Assembly (NCBI RefSeq): GCF_037622515.1
Contig: NZ_JBBJCN010000005.1
Location: forward strand, 124,001 to 188,000
Direction of reading: 5' to 3'
Source of the DNA: Paradesertivirga superstes
GTDB taxonomy: Bacteria > Bacteroidota > Bacteroidia > Sphingobacteriales > Sphingobacteriaceae
DNA: 64,000 nt
Shown: positions 42,157 through 50,441 of the stretch, piece by piece
How the letters are laid out: the number at the start of each line of letters is the position of its first letter
Position numbering within the stretch: position 1 is the stretch's first letter
Notes under the pieces: generated by a model
What the model saw: only the letters and a program-made list of their open reading frames with translations
What the model was told of the DNA's origin: nothing
Database searches by the model: none
Made by a program: the position numbers and the translations under genes

Positions 42157-42723
42157 ATGAGAAAAGTAATCGCAGCAATCAATATGACACTTGACGGGTT
42201 TTGCGACCACACAGCAGGTATTCCGGATGAAGAAATACATCAACATTACGCTGAACTGTTAGATAATGCCGGCGTTGTTCTGTATGGAAGGATAACTTAT
42301 CAACTTATGCAATTCTGGCAAGATCTGTTAAAAAATCCTTCAGGTGAAAAGACAATGGACGACTTTGCTATGGCAATAGATAAAATTCCAAAAATAGTTT
42401 TTTCCCACACGTTGAAAAATGTAGAATGGGAAAGTGCAAAGCTAGCAAACCGGGCCCTTGAAGAAGAAGTTTTAGAGCTCAAGCAACAACCGGGCAGAGA
42501 AATTTTAGTTGGCAGCCGTAGTTTAATTATACAGCTAATGAAACTCAATTTGATTGATGAATACCAACTCTGTATTCACCCTGTTGTTGCAGGAGGCGGT
42601 TTGCCATTATTTGAAAATATAAGCGACAGAACTGTCTTTAAACTCATAAAAACTAAGACCTTTAAAGGTGGTGCAGTAACGCTTTACTATGTGCCGACAG
42701 ACGAAAAAACAACGACCCGCTGA
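42157..42723 (+). CDS. Dihydrofolate reductase-like (RibD C-terminal) protein
   Basis: A 188-residue protein of the RibD_C/DHFR-like family: KVIAAINMTLDGF at the N terminus, GVVLYGRITYQLM near residue 48, EILVGSRSLIIQLM near 112 and LCIHPVVAGGGLPLFEN near 134. Such proteins reduce pterin- or flavin-like substrates with NADPH, but most stand-alone copies have no known substrate. Not an essential folA in context. The 279 nt after it up to hipT hold no gene I can see. Confidence 0.88.
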   Translation: MRKVIAAINMTLDGFCDHTAGIPDEEIHQHYAELLDNAGVVLYGRITYQLMQFWQDLLKNPSGEKTMDDFAMAIDKIPKIVFSHTLKNVEWESAKLANRALEEEVLELKQQPGREILVGSRSLIIQLMKLNLIDEYQLCIHPVVAGGGLPLFENISDRTVFKLIKTKTFKGGAVTLYYVPTDEKTTTR

Positions 42724-43002
42724 CAAGGTATTGCCAAAAGCGGGGGACGGGGTTTTATGATAATTTGTGCCTGGCTGACCTTTGGTTTTTCAGTTTAGGG
42801 TTTGCTTAAAAAGCCCTGCCTGCGGCAATATCCTGTCCGTGGTCAACGATCGTTACAAGTGCTTTGCGAGTAGGTGACAGTGAGCGGACGGAACACAAGA
42901 TATCAGTTGAATTTTAGACTGCGGAAGTTCTTATAGCAAACTTTTAACCCGGCGTTGCACTATCCGACACCCTGCATCTCGCTCATCATATATTGGAGCA
43001 AG

Positions 43003-43923
43003 CTAAAATATTTGCTGCTTCTTAGCCCATATACCTTTATAAACCTCTTTTAATTCCTGATCTAAAAAAGAGGATTCAATATAGATGTTTATCTGCTTGT
43101 TTTTTGATGTGAATTTTTTAAAACTGTTTTCGATTGCTTTTTGCGGGATTTGGAGACTCTTTCCTAAAACTATAAAGTCGTCTAACTGAATTTTTTTCTT
43201 TTTACCATTCAATGTCAGGGCAAGTTCTTCATCGTCAGCAGGATTCAATAGATTTACATTCAGCAAATCAAAGGCAGGGCTTAAATGTATGCCATTATCC
43301 TCATGCACTACGGCGAAGTTCTTCAGGTGCATGTCATTATTGCCAGTGAGGTAGGAGAATAATACAAGCTCGAAATAATTCAAGGCATCTAATCCTGTAT
43401 TCGTGCAATACTTATGGATAAGTTTTCCTATTTTTTCATATGAACCTTTGTATTTGCTTTCAGTTAAAAATTCAGAAAGCTGACAAAAGTCTTCCATGTG
43501 TACCTTTTCACCATTTACCCGGTCAAAACGTTTTGCCAGATAAACAAGGCTGCCACCTGTTGTCTTAAGAAGAGTATGCTCACAAACCGGAATCCTGAAT
43601 AGTGATGCAAGGTGCATGGTTAGGTCCTCCGTTTGTGGCATCATGGTAAAATGTCCGTGTTGTGGCTTAAGTATGTATTCGCCCCAAAGTCCCACAATAG
43701 TTAACCGAGTATTTTCTTTGTTTTTTTCTAAGGTAACCGACAGTTTAGGCTGAACACCCGTGATCGCGATTCTTTCGTTTATAGTTTGATCGGCAAGCTC
43801 TTTCAATAACTGGTCATTCAACTCCAGCCTGGGAGCAACCGGTACTCCGAAGAACTTTTTGGAGCATTTCTCATGGTACTCCTTATCTCCTGAATCCTGA
43901 TAACAAAACCAACAATTTGCCAT
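43003..43923 (-). CDS. hipT: HipT kinase of a HipBST module
   Basis: A 306-residue HipA-type kinase core lacking the N-terminal HipA domain. N-terminal zinc-knuckle-like CWFCYQ...EYHEKCSKKFFG, then ITGVQPKLSVTL near residue 53 (nucleotide loop), LVYLAKRFDRVNGEKVH near 125, catalytic NNDMHLKNFAVV near 193 and LSPAFDLLNV. The missing N-terminal part is a separate gene just upstream (hipS, 2 nt gap). In E. coli O127 HipT phosphorylates tryptophanyl-tRNA synthetase and HipS is the antitoxin; whether the target is the same here is unknown. Confidence 0.88.
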   Translation of the reverse strand: MANCWFCYQDSGDKEYHEKCSKKFFGVPVAPRLELNDQLLKELADQTINERIAITGVQPKLSVTLEKNKENTRLTIVGLWGEYILKPQHGHFTMMPQTEDLTMHLASLFRIPVCEHTLLKTTGGSLVYLAKRFDRVNGEKVHMEDFCQLSEFLTESKYKGSYEKIGKLIHKYCTNTGLDALNYFELVLFSYLTGNNDMHLKNFAVVHEDNGIHLSPAFDLLNVNLLNPADDEELALTLNGKKKKIQLDDFIVLGKSLQIPQKAIENSFKKFTSKNKQINIYIESSFLDQELKEVYKGIWAKKQQIF

Positions 43924-43925
43924 AC

Positions 43926-44249
43926 CTATATTTCTTCAGGGGTAATAGTTACGGCTCCGATAGTGTCACGGCAGGTGAGTAATAATAGTTCGAACCGATC
44001 ATTAGATTTAACTTTCCAGTGTTCTGCGGCAATGTCAAGCAGCCAGCCTTCTGGTATCAATCCATCGAAAAAGGGAAATAAAACTCTACTTGTATACTTT
44101 TCCTCAGATAGGGGTAAGGTTAAACTTACTGGCTTAGCAGATTCCATTTCCAGGTATTCTGCTGCATAAGCAAATTCATAACCTTCCTCTGTTTCGGCAA
44201 CTATACCCGCTTTAAGCTCTTTATAAAAAACTATACCGCGTTTACTCAT
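43926..44249 (-). CDS. hipS: HipS, stand-alone HipA N-terminal domain
   Basis: A 107-residue protein: GIVFYKELKAGIVAETEEGY, LTLPLSEEKYTSRVLFPFFDGLIPEGW. This is the N-terminal subdomain of HipA kinases as a separate protein, and by analogy the antitoxin of HipBST. It overlaps hipB by 8 nt and precedes hipT by 2 nt, so all three are translated together. Confidence 0.85.
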   Translation of the reverse strand: MSKRGIVFYKELKAGIVAETEEGYEFAYAAEYLEMESAKPVSLTLPLSEEKYTSRVLFPFFDGLIPEGWLLDIAAEHWKVKSNDRFELLLLTCRDTIGAVTITPEEI

Positions 44250-44445
44250 GGTCCTTCTGTTTTGATATCACGCCTAATTGCGCCCCAAATAAAGCAAGTA
44301 CCTGATTAACTTTATCCATCCGGAGCGTCGTTTTACCTTGTTCTATTTCCCTGATAAAACGGAGGCCCACACCCGCTTTTACCGCGAGATCCTCTTGTGT
44401 GAATCCGAATGCCTTGCGTTTTTGCTTCAAATAGTTAGAAAGCAT
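44242..44445 (-). CDS. hipB: HipB repressor of the HipBST module
   Basis: A 67-residue XRE helix-turn-helix protein: YLKQKRKAFGFTQEDLAVKA, VGLRFIREIEQGKTTLRM, VLALFGAQLGV. It is the first gene of the operon. Three related operator sites lie upstream, and the nearest touches the ribosome-binding region, consistent with autorepression. Confidence 0.86.
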   Translation of the reverse strand: MLSNYLKQKRKAFGFTQEDLAVKAGVGLRFIREIEQGKTTLRMDKVNQVLALFGAQLGVISKQKDHE

Positions 44446-44448
44446 TTT

Positions 44449-44546
44449 TATACCCTTTAAGGTGCAAATATAGCTAATTAAATTAGATTATACCCTTTCG
44501 GGATTAAGCATCTGATAAATGACGAATTTATACCCGAAAAGGTATA
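44449..44546. promoter_or_regulatory. Three HipB operators at exact 40-bp spacing
   Basis: TATACCCTTTAAGG (44449-44462), TATACCCTTTCGGG (44489-44502) and TATACCCGAAAAGGTATA (44529-44546) share TATACCC. Their starts are 40 bp apart each time, close to four helical turns. The last is a perfect TATACC/GGTATA inverted repeat. A minus-strand -7 box TATATTTG (44472-44465) lies between the first two. Confidence 0.7.
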
Positions 44547-44592
44547 TTAACGAAAAGTGGGGCCTAACACTATTCGAATACGGCATTCTACA

Positions 44593-44623
44593 TTTGGAAA
44601 TAATAATTACTGTGCTACTTTTG
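44593..44623 (+). promoter_or_regulatory. Promoter of the TetR-efflux operon
   Basis: TTTG (44593-44596), 19 bases, then TACTTTTG (44616-44623): a full match to the Bacteroidota promoter TTTG-N19-TAnnTTTG. Transcription would start near 44630, inside the palindromic operator. Confidence 0.75.
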
Positions 44624-44625
44624 CA

Positions 44626-44643
44626 TTTAACCATATGGTTAAA
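44626..44643. promoter_or_regulatory. TetR operator palindrome
   Basis: TTTAACCATATGGTTAAA is a perfect 18-bp palindrome covering the expected transcription start. A further half-site TGGTTAA (44649-44655) touches the start codon. It is positioned for autorepression by the TetR protein encoded right after it. Confidence 0.75.
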
Positions 44644-44654
44644 TTAAATGGTTA

Positions 44655-45260
44655 ATGCAAAAAGATAAGTCAACAGAAGAAAGAATTTTAGAGGCCGCAA
44701 AGAAAGTCTTCGTATCAAAAGGCATGGCAGGGGCACGTATGCAAGACATTGCAGATGAAGCCGGCATAAATAAAGCTTTACTGCATTATTACTTTCGAAG
44801 CAAAGACAAACTGTTTGAAGTAATCTTCCTTGAAACCGTTGCCGGCTTTGTCCCGCGGATAAATGTGATCATGAATTCTGAGATGTCCTGGAAGCAAAAG
44901 ATAGAAGCTTTTTCTACTGAGTATATTGAAAAAATAATGTCTAATCCTTATTTGCCCCTTTTCGTGATGAACGAAATGCATAAGCAGCCCGAAGAATTTA
45001 TGAAAAAGATGTGGGGCGGAGACAGACCCCGACTGGAAAAATTCATCATGCAAATCCAGCAGGCTATAGAAGCCAAAGAAATCAGGCAAATACATCCCGC
45101 GCAACTAATGATGAATATCATGGCACTTTGTGTGTTCCCTTTTATCGGAAAGCCATTGCTTCAGATGGTGGCGGGAATTAATGATAAGGAGTTTTTTTCC
45201 TTAATGGAAGAGCGTAAAAAGCTCGTTCCTGAATTTATTATACAGGCACTTACACTGTGA
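44655..45260 (+). CDS. TetR/AcrR family repressor
   Basis: A 201-residue regulator. The N-terminal helix-turn-helix is typical: EERILEAAKKVFVSKGMAGA, MQDIADEAGINKALLHYYFR, SKDKLFEVIF. The C-terminal ligand-binding part is all helical. It is the first gene of an efflux operon and has a matching palindrome in its own promoter, so it probably represses the operon until a substrate of the pump binds. Its stop overlaps the GTG start of the next gene. Confidence 0.9.
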   Translation: MQKDKSTEERILEAAKKVFVSKGMAGARMQDIADEAGINKALLHYYFRSKDKLFEVIFLETVAGFVPRINVIMNSEMSWKQKIEAFSTEYIEKIMSNPYLPLFVMNEMHKQPEEFMKKMWGGDRPRLEKFIMQIQQAIEAKEIRQIHPAQLMMNIMALCVFPFIGKPLLQMVAGINDKEFFSLMEERKKLVPEFIIQALTL

Positions 45261-46540
45261 AAATATTTGTCATGAAGTTAGCTAATTGGTTAAATTATTT
45301 GGTTAGAATAATAGTAATAATAAGCCCTTGCACATTATTCGCCCAGGAATTAAGTCTTGAACAGGCACAGCAACGCGCCAGAGAAAACTACCCGGCTATT
45401 CAACTGAAAGCTCTGATAAAACAAACCGCTGATCTCAGCATTCAAAATCTGAATAAAGGGTTTTACCCGCAGCTTGCATTAAACGGACAAGCCACCTATC
45501 AGTCGGATGTTACCAGGATTAACATCTCTTTGCCTGGAATAATAGTAAATCCGATGAGCAAGGATCAGTATAAAGCCACCGCCGATGTGAATCAGGTATT
45601 GTTCGATGGTGGATTAATAAGCAAGCAAAAGCAGCTGCAACGGTTAAACGCTGATGTCGAAACCGAAAGGAATGAAGTCGAGCTTTACAAACTTCGTGAG
45701 CGGATAAACCAGATCTACCTGGGCATTCTGCTGCTTGACGAACAGGTAAAGCAAGTTGAACTGCTTGAGTCGGATATCGAGACAGGTATTCGTAAAACCA
45801 GTGCTTTGGTTGAAAACGGACTTGCGTTCCGCTCAAATCTTAACAGCCTGGAGGCTGAGAAGCTAAAGACAGAACAGCGAAATATAGAACTGAAATCATC
45901 CCGCAAGGGTTTGGTTCAAACATTAAGCCTCTACCTGGGAACACCTTTAGATGAAAATGTACAATTTCGGCCGCCATCTCCGGTAATAATTGAGGCCGAA
46001 ATTAAACGCCCCGAGCTTACTCTGTATCAGAAACAAACCGACCTTATTAATCAGCAAAAGCAAATGGTGTGGTCCAGGAACCTGCCCAAAGCCAGTCTGT
46101 TCGGACAGGGCGGATATGGCAGACCGGGCTTAAATATGCTGCAGAATGAATTTGATTGGTTTTACATGGGCGGCGTAAGGCTCAACTGGAACATCAGCAA
46201 CTTATATACTGCAAGAAAGGAAAGACAACTGACTGAACTAAATGCTAAATCTGTGAGCATACAGAAGGAAACCTTCTTATTAAATACAGCCAGCCAACTT
46301 AGTCAGCAAAAGTCTGAAATAGAAAAGCTGGAGGCTCTTGTTGAAACGGACAAACAAATCATCGCCTTGCGCAGAAAAATAAAAGTCGCGGCTAATGCCC
46401 AGCTGGAGAATCAGGTTATCAGCGCATCCGATTATATAAGGGAGGTGAACGCAGAAGATCAGGCCAGACAAGCTTTAATCATCCATCAGCTGCAGCTGAT
46501 ACAGGCCCAACTAAATTATAATACTATAGCAGGAAATTAG
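45257..46540 (+). CDS. TolC-like outer membrane efflux protein
   Basis: A 427-residue OEP-family protein. The start is GTG at 45257 (GTGA overlap with the TetR stop) or ATG at 45272; both keep the signal peptide (LANWLNYLVRIIVIISPCTL, cleavage near FAQ). It has the two long helical hairpin repeats of TolC (LSLEQAQQRARENYPAIQLK at the start, helices ending INQIYLGILLLDEQVKQ and LLNTASQLSQQKSEIEKLE). It should form the outer membrane channel of the pump encoded downstream. Confidence 0.9.
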   Translation: MKIFVMKLANWLNYLVRIIVIISPCTLFAQELSLEQAQQRARENYPAIQLKALIKQTADLSIQNLNKGFYPQLALNGQATYQSDVTRINISLPGIIVNPMSKDQYKATADVNQVLFDGGLISKQKQLQRLNADVETERNEVELYKLRERINQIYLGILLLDEQVKQVELLESDIETGIRKTSALVENGLAFRSNLNSLEAEKLKTEQRNIELKSSRKGLVQTLSLYLGTPLDENVQFRPPSPVIIEAEIKRPELTLYQKQTDLINQQKQMVWSRNLPKASLFGQGGYGRPGLNMLQNEFDWFYMGGVRLNWNISNLYTARKERQLTELNAKSVSIQKETFLLNTASQLSQQKSEIEKLEALVETDKQIIALRRKIKVAANAQLENQVISASDYIREVNAEDQARQALIIHQLQLIQAQLNYNTIAGN

Positions 46541-46542
46541 AT

Positions 46543-47484
46543 ATGAAACCACTGTTGATTTTAGTACTTGTTGCAGGAATCGCGTCCTGCGGCAGAAATG
46601 CAGATAAAGCAGATGCTTCGGGAACCTTTGAAGCCCGGGAAGTTGTCGTCTCTTCCGAAATCGGCGGTAAAATTGTATCGTTTGACATTGAAGAAGGGAA
46701 AGCCTTTGCCAAAGACATGATAGTGGGAGTGATCGATGCCGAAAACCTGGTACTGCAGAAAGAGCAGGTTGAAGCAAGCATTAATGCCCTGCAACAAAAA
46801 ACAGCGGATGCTGGTCCGCAGATAGAGTTACTCAGAGACCAGTTAGGTGTGCAAGCTTCGCAGTTAACTAACTTACTACGTGAACGGAAGCGAATATCAA
46901 ACCTGCTGAAAGAAGATGCCGCTACAGGAAAACAACTGGACGATATCAATGCTCAAATCGAAGTTCTCCAAAAGCAAATGGGGGTTACGCGTCAGCAGAT
47001 TAACGTGCAGCAAAGTGCCATCAGATCACAGAACCGCAGCGTATTGAGTGAAGGTCAGCCATTGCAGAAGCGCGCAGAGCAAATAAACGACCAGATAAAA
47101 CGTGCAAATATCACTAATCCCATAAACGGAACTGTAATCACCAAATATGCGGAGGCGGGTGAGGTAACGTCCCCCGGAAAGGCACTTTATAAAATTGCCG
47201 ACCTGAGTATCATTATACTTCGAGCCTATCTCAGCGGAAGCCAGCTTTCGGAAGTGAAGCTTGGGCAGAACGTTAAAGTATTGGTAGATAAGGGCGAAGA
47301 TGAATACAAAGAATTTACCGGCACCATTACCTGGATCTCAGATAAAGCAGAATTCACTCCTAAAACCATTCAAACTAAAGATGAGCGGGCAAACCTGGTA
47401 TACGCCATCAAGGTAAGAGTCAAAAACGATGGTTATCTCAAAATAGGAATGTACGGCGAAGTAATTCTTAACAAAGAACAATGA
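46543..47484 (+). CDS. HlyD-type membrane fusion lipoprotein
   Basis: A 313-residue periplasmic adaptor. Lipoprotein signal MKPLLILVLVAGIASC with lipobox and Cys16. The barrel-sandwich halves are EVVVSSEIGGKIVSFDIEEG (about 31-50) and ITNPINGTVITKYAEAGEV (about 190), enclosing a coiled-coil hairpin (70-180). It links the ABC permeases to the TolC-like channel. Two nucleotides separate it from the TolC-like gene. Confidence 0.9.
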   Translation: MKPLLILVLVAGIASCGRNADKADASGTFEAREVVVSSEIGGKIVSFDIEEGKAFAKDMIVGVIDAENLVLQKEQVEASINALQQKTADAGPQIELLRDQLGVQASQLTNLLRERKRISNLLKEDAATGKQLDDINAQIEVLQKQMGVTRQQINVQQSAIRSQNRSVLSEGQPLQKRAEQINDQIKRANITNPINGTVITKYAEAGEVTSPGKALYKIADLSIIILRAYLSGSQLSEVKLGQNVKVLVDKGEDEYKEFTGTITWISDKAEFTPKTIQTKDERANLVYAIKVRVKNDGYLKIGMYGEVILNKEQ

Positions 47485-48404
47485 TGAAAGCTGTAACAGC
47501 CGAAAATATTGTGAAAACCTATGGCAGTAAAAAAGCCATTGCCGAAGCTCTGAATGATATTTCTTTCGAAGTTGAGCAGGGTGAGCTATTTGGTATTATC
47601 GGACCTGATGGCGCCGGTAAGACCAGCCTGTTCAGAATATTAACCACTCTGCTTCTTGCGGATAGCGGAAATGCCACGGTAGACGGTTTTGATGTAGTAA
47701 CGGATTTTAAGAGTATCAGAAAACGGGTGGGGTATATGCCCGGAAGGTTCTCTCTTTACCAGGATTTAACGGTAGCAGAAAATCTTGAATTCTTTGCCAC
47801 CATTTTCGAAACTTCCATCGAAGAGAATTATGATCTGGTGAAAGAGATTTATTCGCAGATTGAACCTTTTAAAGACAGAAAAGCAGGCAAGCTATCCGGA
47901 GGGATGAAGCAGAAACTGGCTTTAAGCTGTGCCCTGATTCACAGGCCTTCGGTACTTTTTTTAGATGAACCAACTTCGGGTGTTGATGCGGTATCCCGTA
48001 AGGAATTCTGGGATATGCTCAAGGGATTGAAACAACAGGGAATTACCATTTTGGTATCCACTCCCTATATGGACGAAGCCGGTTTGTGCGACCGGGTGGC
48101 CCTTATACAAACCGGAAATATTCTGTCGGTCAATACTCCCAAAGGGATAGTCGAAAACTTTGGAAAGCCCCTGCTGGCCGTGCGTTCCGCAAAAATGTTT
48201 AGCCTCCTGAATGATTTAAAAGGTTTCGAATCCACCGAAGAGGTCTACGCCTTTGGTGAGTATCACCATTTGGTACTTAAAGAAAACACAGACATGGAAA
48301 CAGTTCGCCGGTTCATCCTTTCAAAAGGACACCAGGATGTCGAAGTGCTTGTTGCAAGTCCCGTGATTGAAGATTGCTTTATCTCTTTAATGAAAGCCTC
48401 ATGA
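47481..48404 (+). CDS. ABC transporter ATPase (first)
   Basis: A 307-residue ATP-binding subunit: Walker A GPDGAGKTSLFR near residue 40, signature LSGGMKQKLALS near 141, Walker B VLFLDEPTSGVD. The Walker A begins GPDGAGKT instead of the usual GPNGAGKT. C-terminal 70 residues are the extension of the drug/polysaccharide class. It overlaps the fusion protein gene by 4 nt (ATGA). Confidence 0.9.
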   Translation: MMKAVTAENIVKTYGSKKAIAEALNDISFEVEQGELFGIIGPDGAGKTSLFRILTTLLLADSGNATVDGFDVVTDFKSIRKRVGYMPGRFSLYQDLTVAENLEFFATIFETSIEENYDLVKEIYSQIEPFKDRKAGKLSGGMKQKLALSCALIHRPSVLFLDEPTSGVDAVSRKEFWDMLKGLKQQGITILVSTPYMDEAGLCDRVALIQTGNILSVNTPKGIVENFGKPLLAVRSAKMFSLLNDLKGFESTEEVYAFGEYHHLVLKENTDMETVRRFILSKGHQDVEVLVASPVIEDCFISLMKAS

Positions 48405-49147
48405 ATACCGAAAGTGCCATAATAACAGAAAACCTGACCAAGCGCTTTGAAAATTTCACCGCTGTAGACGCGATATCTTTTGAAGTGAAAAAAGGTGAGA
48501 TATTTGGTTTTCTGGGAGCCAACGGAGCTGGAAAAACAACTGCTATGCGCATGCTTTGCGGACTTTCAGTTCCGACATCGGGCAAGGCTTCGGTAGCGGG
48601 CTTCGATGTATATAAGCAAACCGAAGACATTAAAAGAAATATTGGCTACATGAGCCAGAAGTTTTCACTTTACGAAGACTTAACAGTAAAAGAAAACATG
48701 CAGTTCTATGGAGGGATTTATGGTAAAAGCAATGCCTTTATTAAAGAGAAAACGGCCAGCGTACTTAAGCAGCTGCACCTTGAAGATGAAGCTAAAAAAC
48801 TGGTTAAATCTCTGCCTCTGGGCTGGAAGCAAAAGCTTGCTTTCTCAGTAGCCATTTTTCATGAACCCGGAATCGTGTTTTTAGATGAGCCCACCGGGGG
48901 GGTAGATCCGGTTACCCGCAGAGAATTCTGGAACTTAATTTACCAGGCAGCCGAGCAGGGAACAACTGTATTTGTGACCACCCATTATATGGACGAAGCA
49001 GAGTATTGCAGCCGCGTGTCGATTATGGTAGACGGAAAGATTGAGGCCATGGATACGCCTTCGGCACTGAAAAAGACTTATGAAGCAAAATCGATGGACG
49101 AGGTTTTTCTAAAGCTCGCAAGGAAGGCAGTAAGAACGGCAGATTAG
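48401..49147 (+). CDS. ABC transporter ATPase (second)
   Basis: A 248-residue subunit starting at ATG 48401, which overlaps the previous stop (ATGA); the frame is open to 48374 but that is inside the upstream gene. Walker A GANGAGKTTAMR, Walker B IVFLDEPTGGVD and the switch His (TTHYMDE) are present; the signature is degenerate (KSLPLGWKQKLAFS in place of LSGGQ). Two different ATPases in one operon recall RbbA/YhiH-type exporters. After it come 187 nt of AT-rich sequence with short direct repeats and no gene. Confidence 0.88.
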   Translation: MNTESAIITENLTKRFENFTAVDAISFEVKKGEIFGFLGANGAGKTTAMRMLCGLSVPTSGKASVAGFDVYKQTEDIKRNIGYMSQKFSLYEDLTVKENMQFYGGIYGKSNAFIKEKTASVLKQLHLEDEAKKLVKSLPLGWKQKLAFSVAIFHEPGIVFLDEPTGGVDPVTRREFWNLIYQAAEQGTTVFVTTHYMDEAEYCSRVSIMVDGKIEAMDTPSALKKTYEAKSMDEVFLKLARKAVRTAD

Positions 49148-49334
49148 GAGGGAAGAAAGTAGAAAGTAGAAAGTTAAAATTAAAAAGTAAAAAGCTGCAA
49201 TTTAAAAAATTAAAAACCTGGCTAAAGATTATGAAAACATCGTATTTGGACATCCAAGTCGAAAGGACTAAGAAGTCGAAGCACACCATAGTTCTAAAAG
49301 TCGGGATCTCAGGTCTCAAATCTAATCTCCTCTC

Positions 49335-50441
49335 ATGAAACAATTCTTTTCGTTTGTTAAAAAGGAGTTTTATCACATTACCCGTGATAAACGAACCCTG
49401 TTTATTTTGCTGGTGATGCCCATAGTGCAGATCATCATTTTCGGGTTCGCCTTAACTAATGAAGTGAAAAATTCGGCTATTGCTATTCTCGACCAGTCAA
49501 AGGATGCGGCAAGTACAGAATTAATTGGAGAGATAGATGCCAGCGATTATTTTACGGTTCAAAAGCAGCTCTCCTCTTACAAAGAAATAGAGCCCGAATT
49601 CAGAAAGGGTAAAATAAAAATGATAATGGTTTTCCCTCAGGAATTTTCTGAGGATCTGCGACATTTCAATAAAGCACAGGTACAGCTAATTACTGATGCT
49701 TCTGACCCGAATGTAGCCAATACGATAAACTCATATGCCAGTTCAATTATCAGGGATTACCAGAACCGGATCAATAATGACCTTAAGCTACCCTATACCA
49801 TCAAAACTGAATACCGGATGCTTTATAATCCGCAACTGAAGGGAGCTTACAGCTTTGTACCGGGGGTAATGTCTATGGTATTAATGCTTATTTGCACCAT
49901 GATGACAGCCATCACCATTGTGAAAGAGAAGGAGATCGGCACCATGGAAGTAATGCTGGTATCCCCGGTCCAGCCTCTGAAAATTGTAATCGCCAAAGCT
50001 GTGCCCTACCTCTTATTGTCAATTGTAAACATTTGCAGCATCTTATTGCTTAGTGTTTTCGTGCTGCATGTTCCGGTTAATGGCAGTATTACCTTATTAA
50101 TGTTCGAAAGCATTTTATTTACGCTTACTTGTTTAGCCTTGGGACTTCTGATTTCTACCGGTACCGATTCGCAACAAACTGCTATGTTCATTTCCCTTAC
50201 GGGAATGTTTCTTCCAACCATCATGCTGAGCGGCTTTATGTTTCCGATTGAGAATATGCCTTTACCCCTGCAAATTGTGTCGAATGCTGTTCCCGCGAAA
50301 TGGTATTATATTATTGTGAAATCAGTCATGATTAAGGGAGTCGGCTTTTCGGCAATATGGAAAGAAACACTGGTTTTGGCGGGTATGATGATATTTCTGC
50401 TTGGTTTAAGCATTAAGAAATTTAAAATCAGGCTGGTATGA
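49335..50441 (+). CDS. ABC-2 type permease (first)
   Basis: A 368-residue ABC-2 permease: an N-terminal membrane helix (TLFILLVMPIVQIIIFGFAL), a periplasmic domain (50-170), and five helices from 175 on, with the family motif VKEKEIGTMEVMLVSPV after the second helix. Overlaps the next permease by 4 nt. The pair forms the membrane channel of a YhhJ/YbhS-like exporter. Confidence 0.9.
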   Translation: MKQFFSFVKKEFYHITRDKRTLFILLVMPIVQIIIFGFALTNEVKNSAIAILDQSKDAASTELIGEIDASDYFTVQKQLSSYKEIEPEFRKGKIKMIMVFPQEFSEDLRHFNKAQVQLITDASDPNVANTINSYASSIIRDYQNRINNDLKLPYTIKTEYRMLYNPQLKGAYSFVPGVMSMVLMLICTMMTAITIVKEKEIGTMEVMLVSPVQPLKIVIAKAVPYLLLSIVNICSILLLSVFVLHVPVNGSITLLMFESILFTLTCLALGLLISTGTDSQQTAMFISLTGMFLPTIMLSGFMFPIENMPLPLQIVSNAVPAKWYYIIVKSVMIKGVGFSAIWKETLVLAGMMIFLLGLSIKKFKIRLV

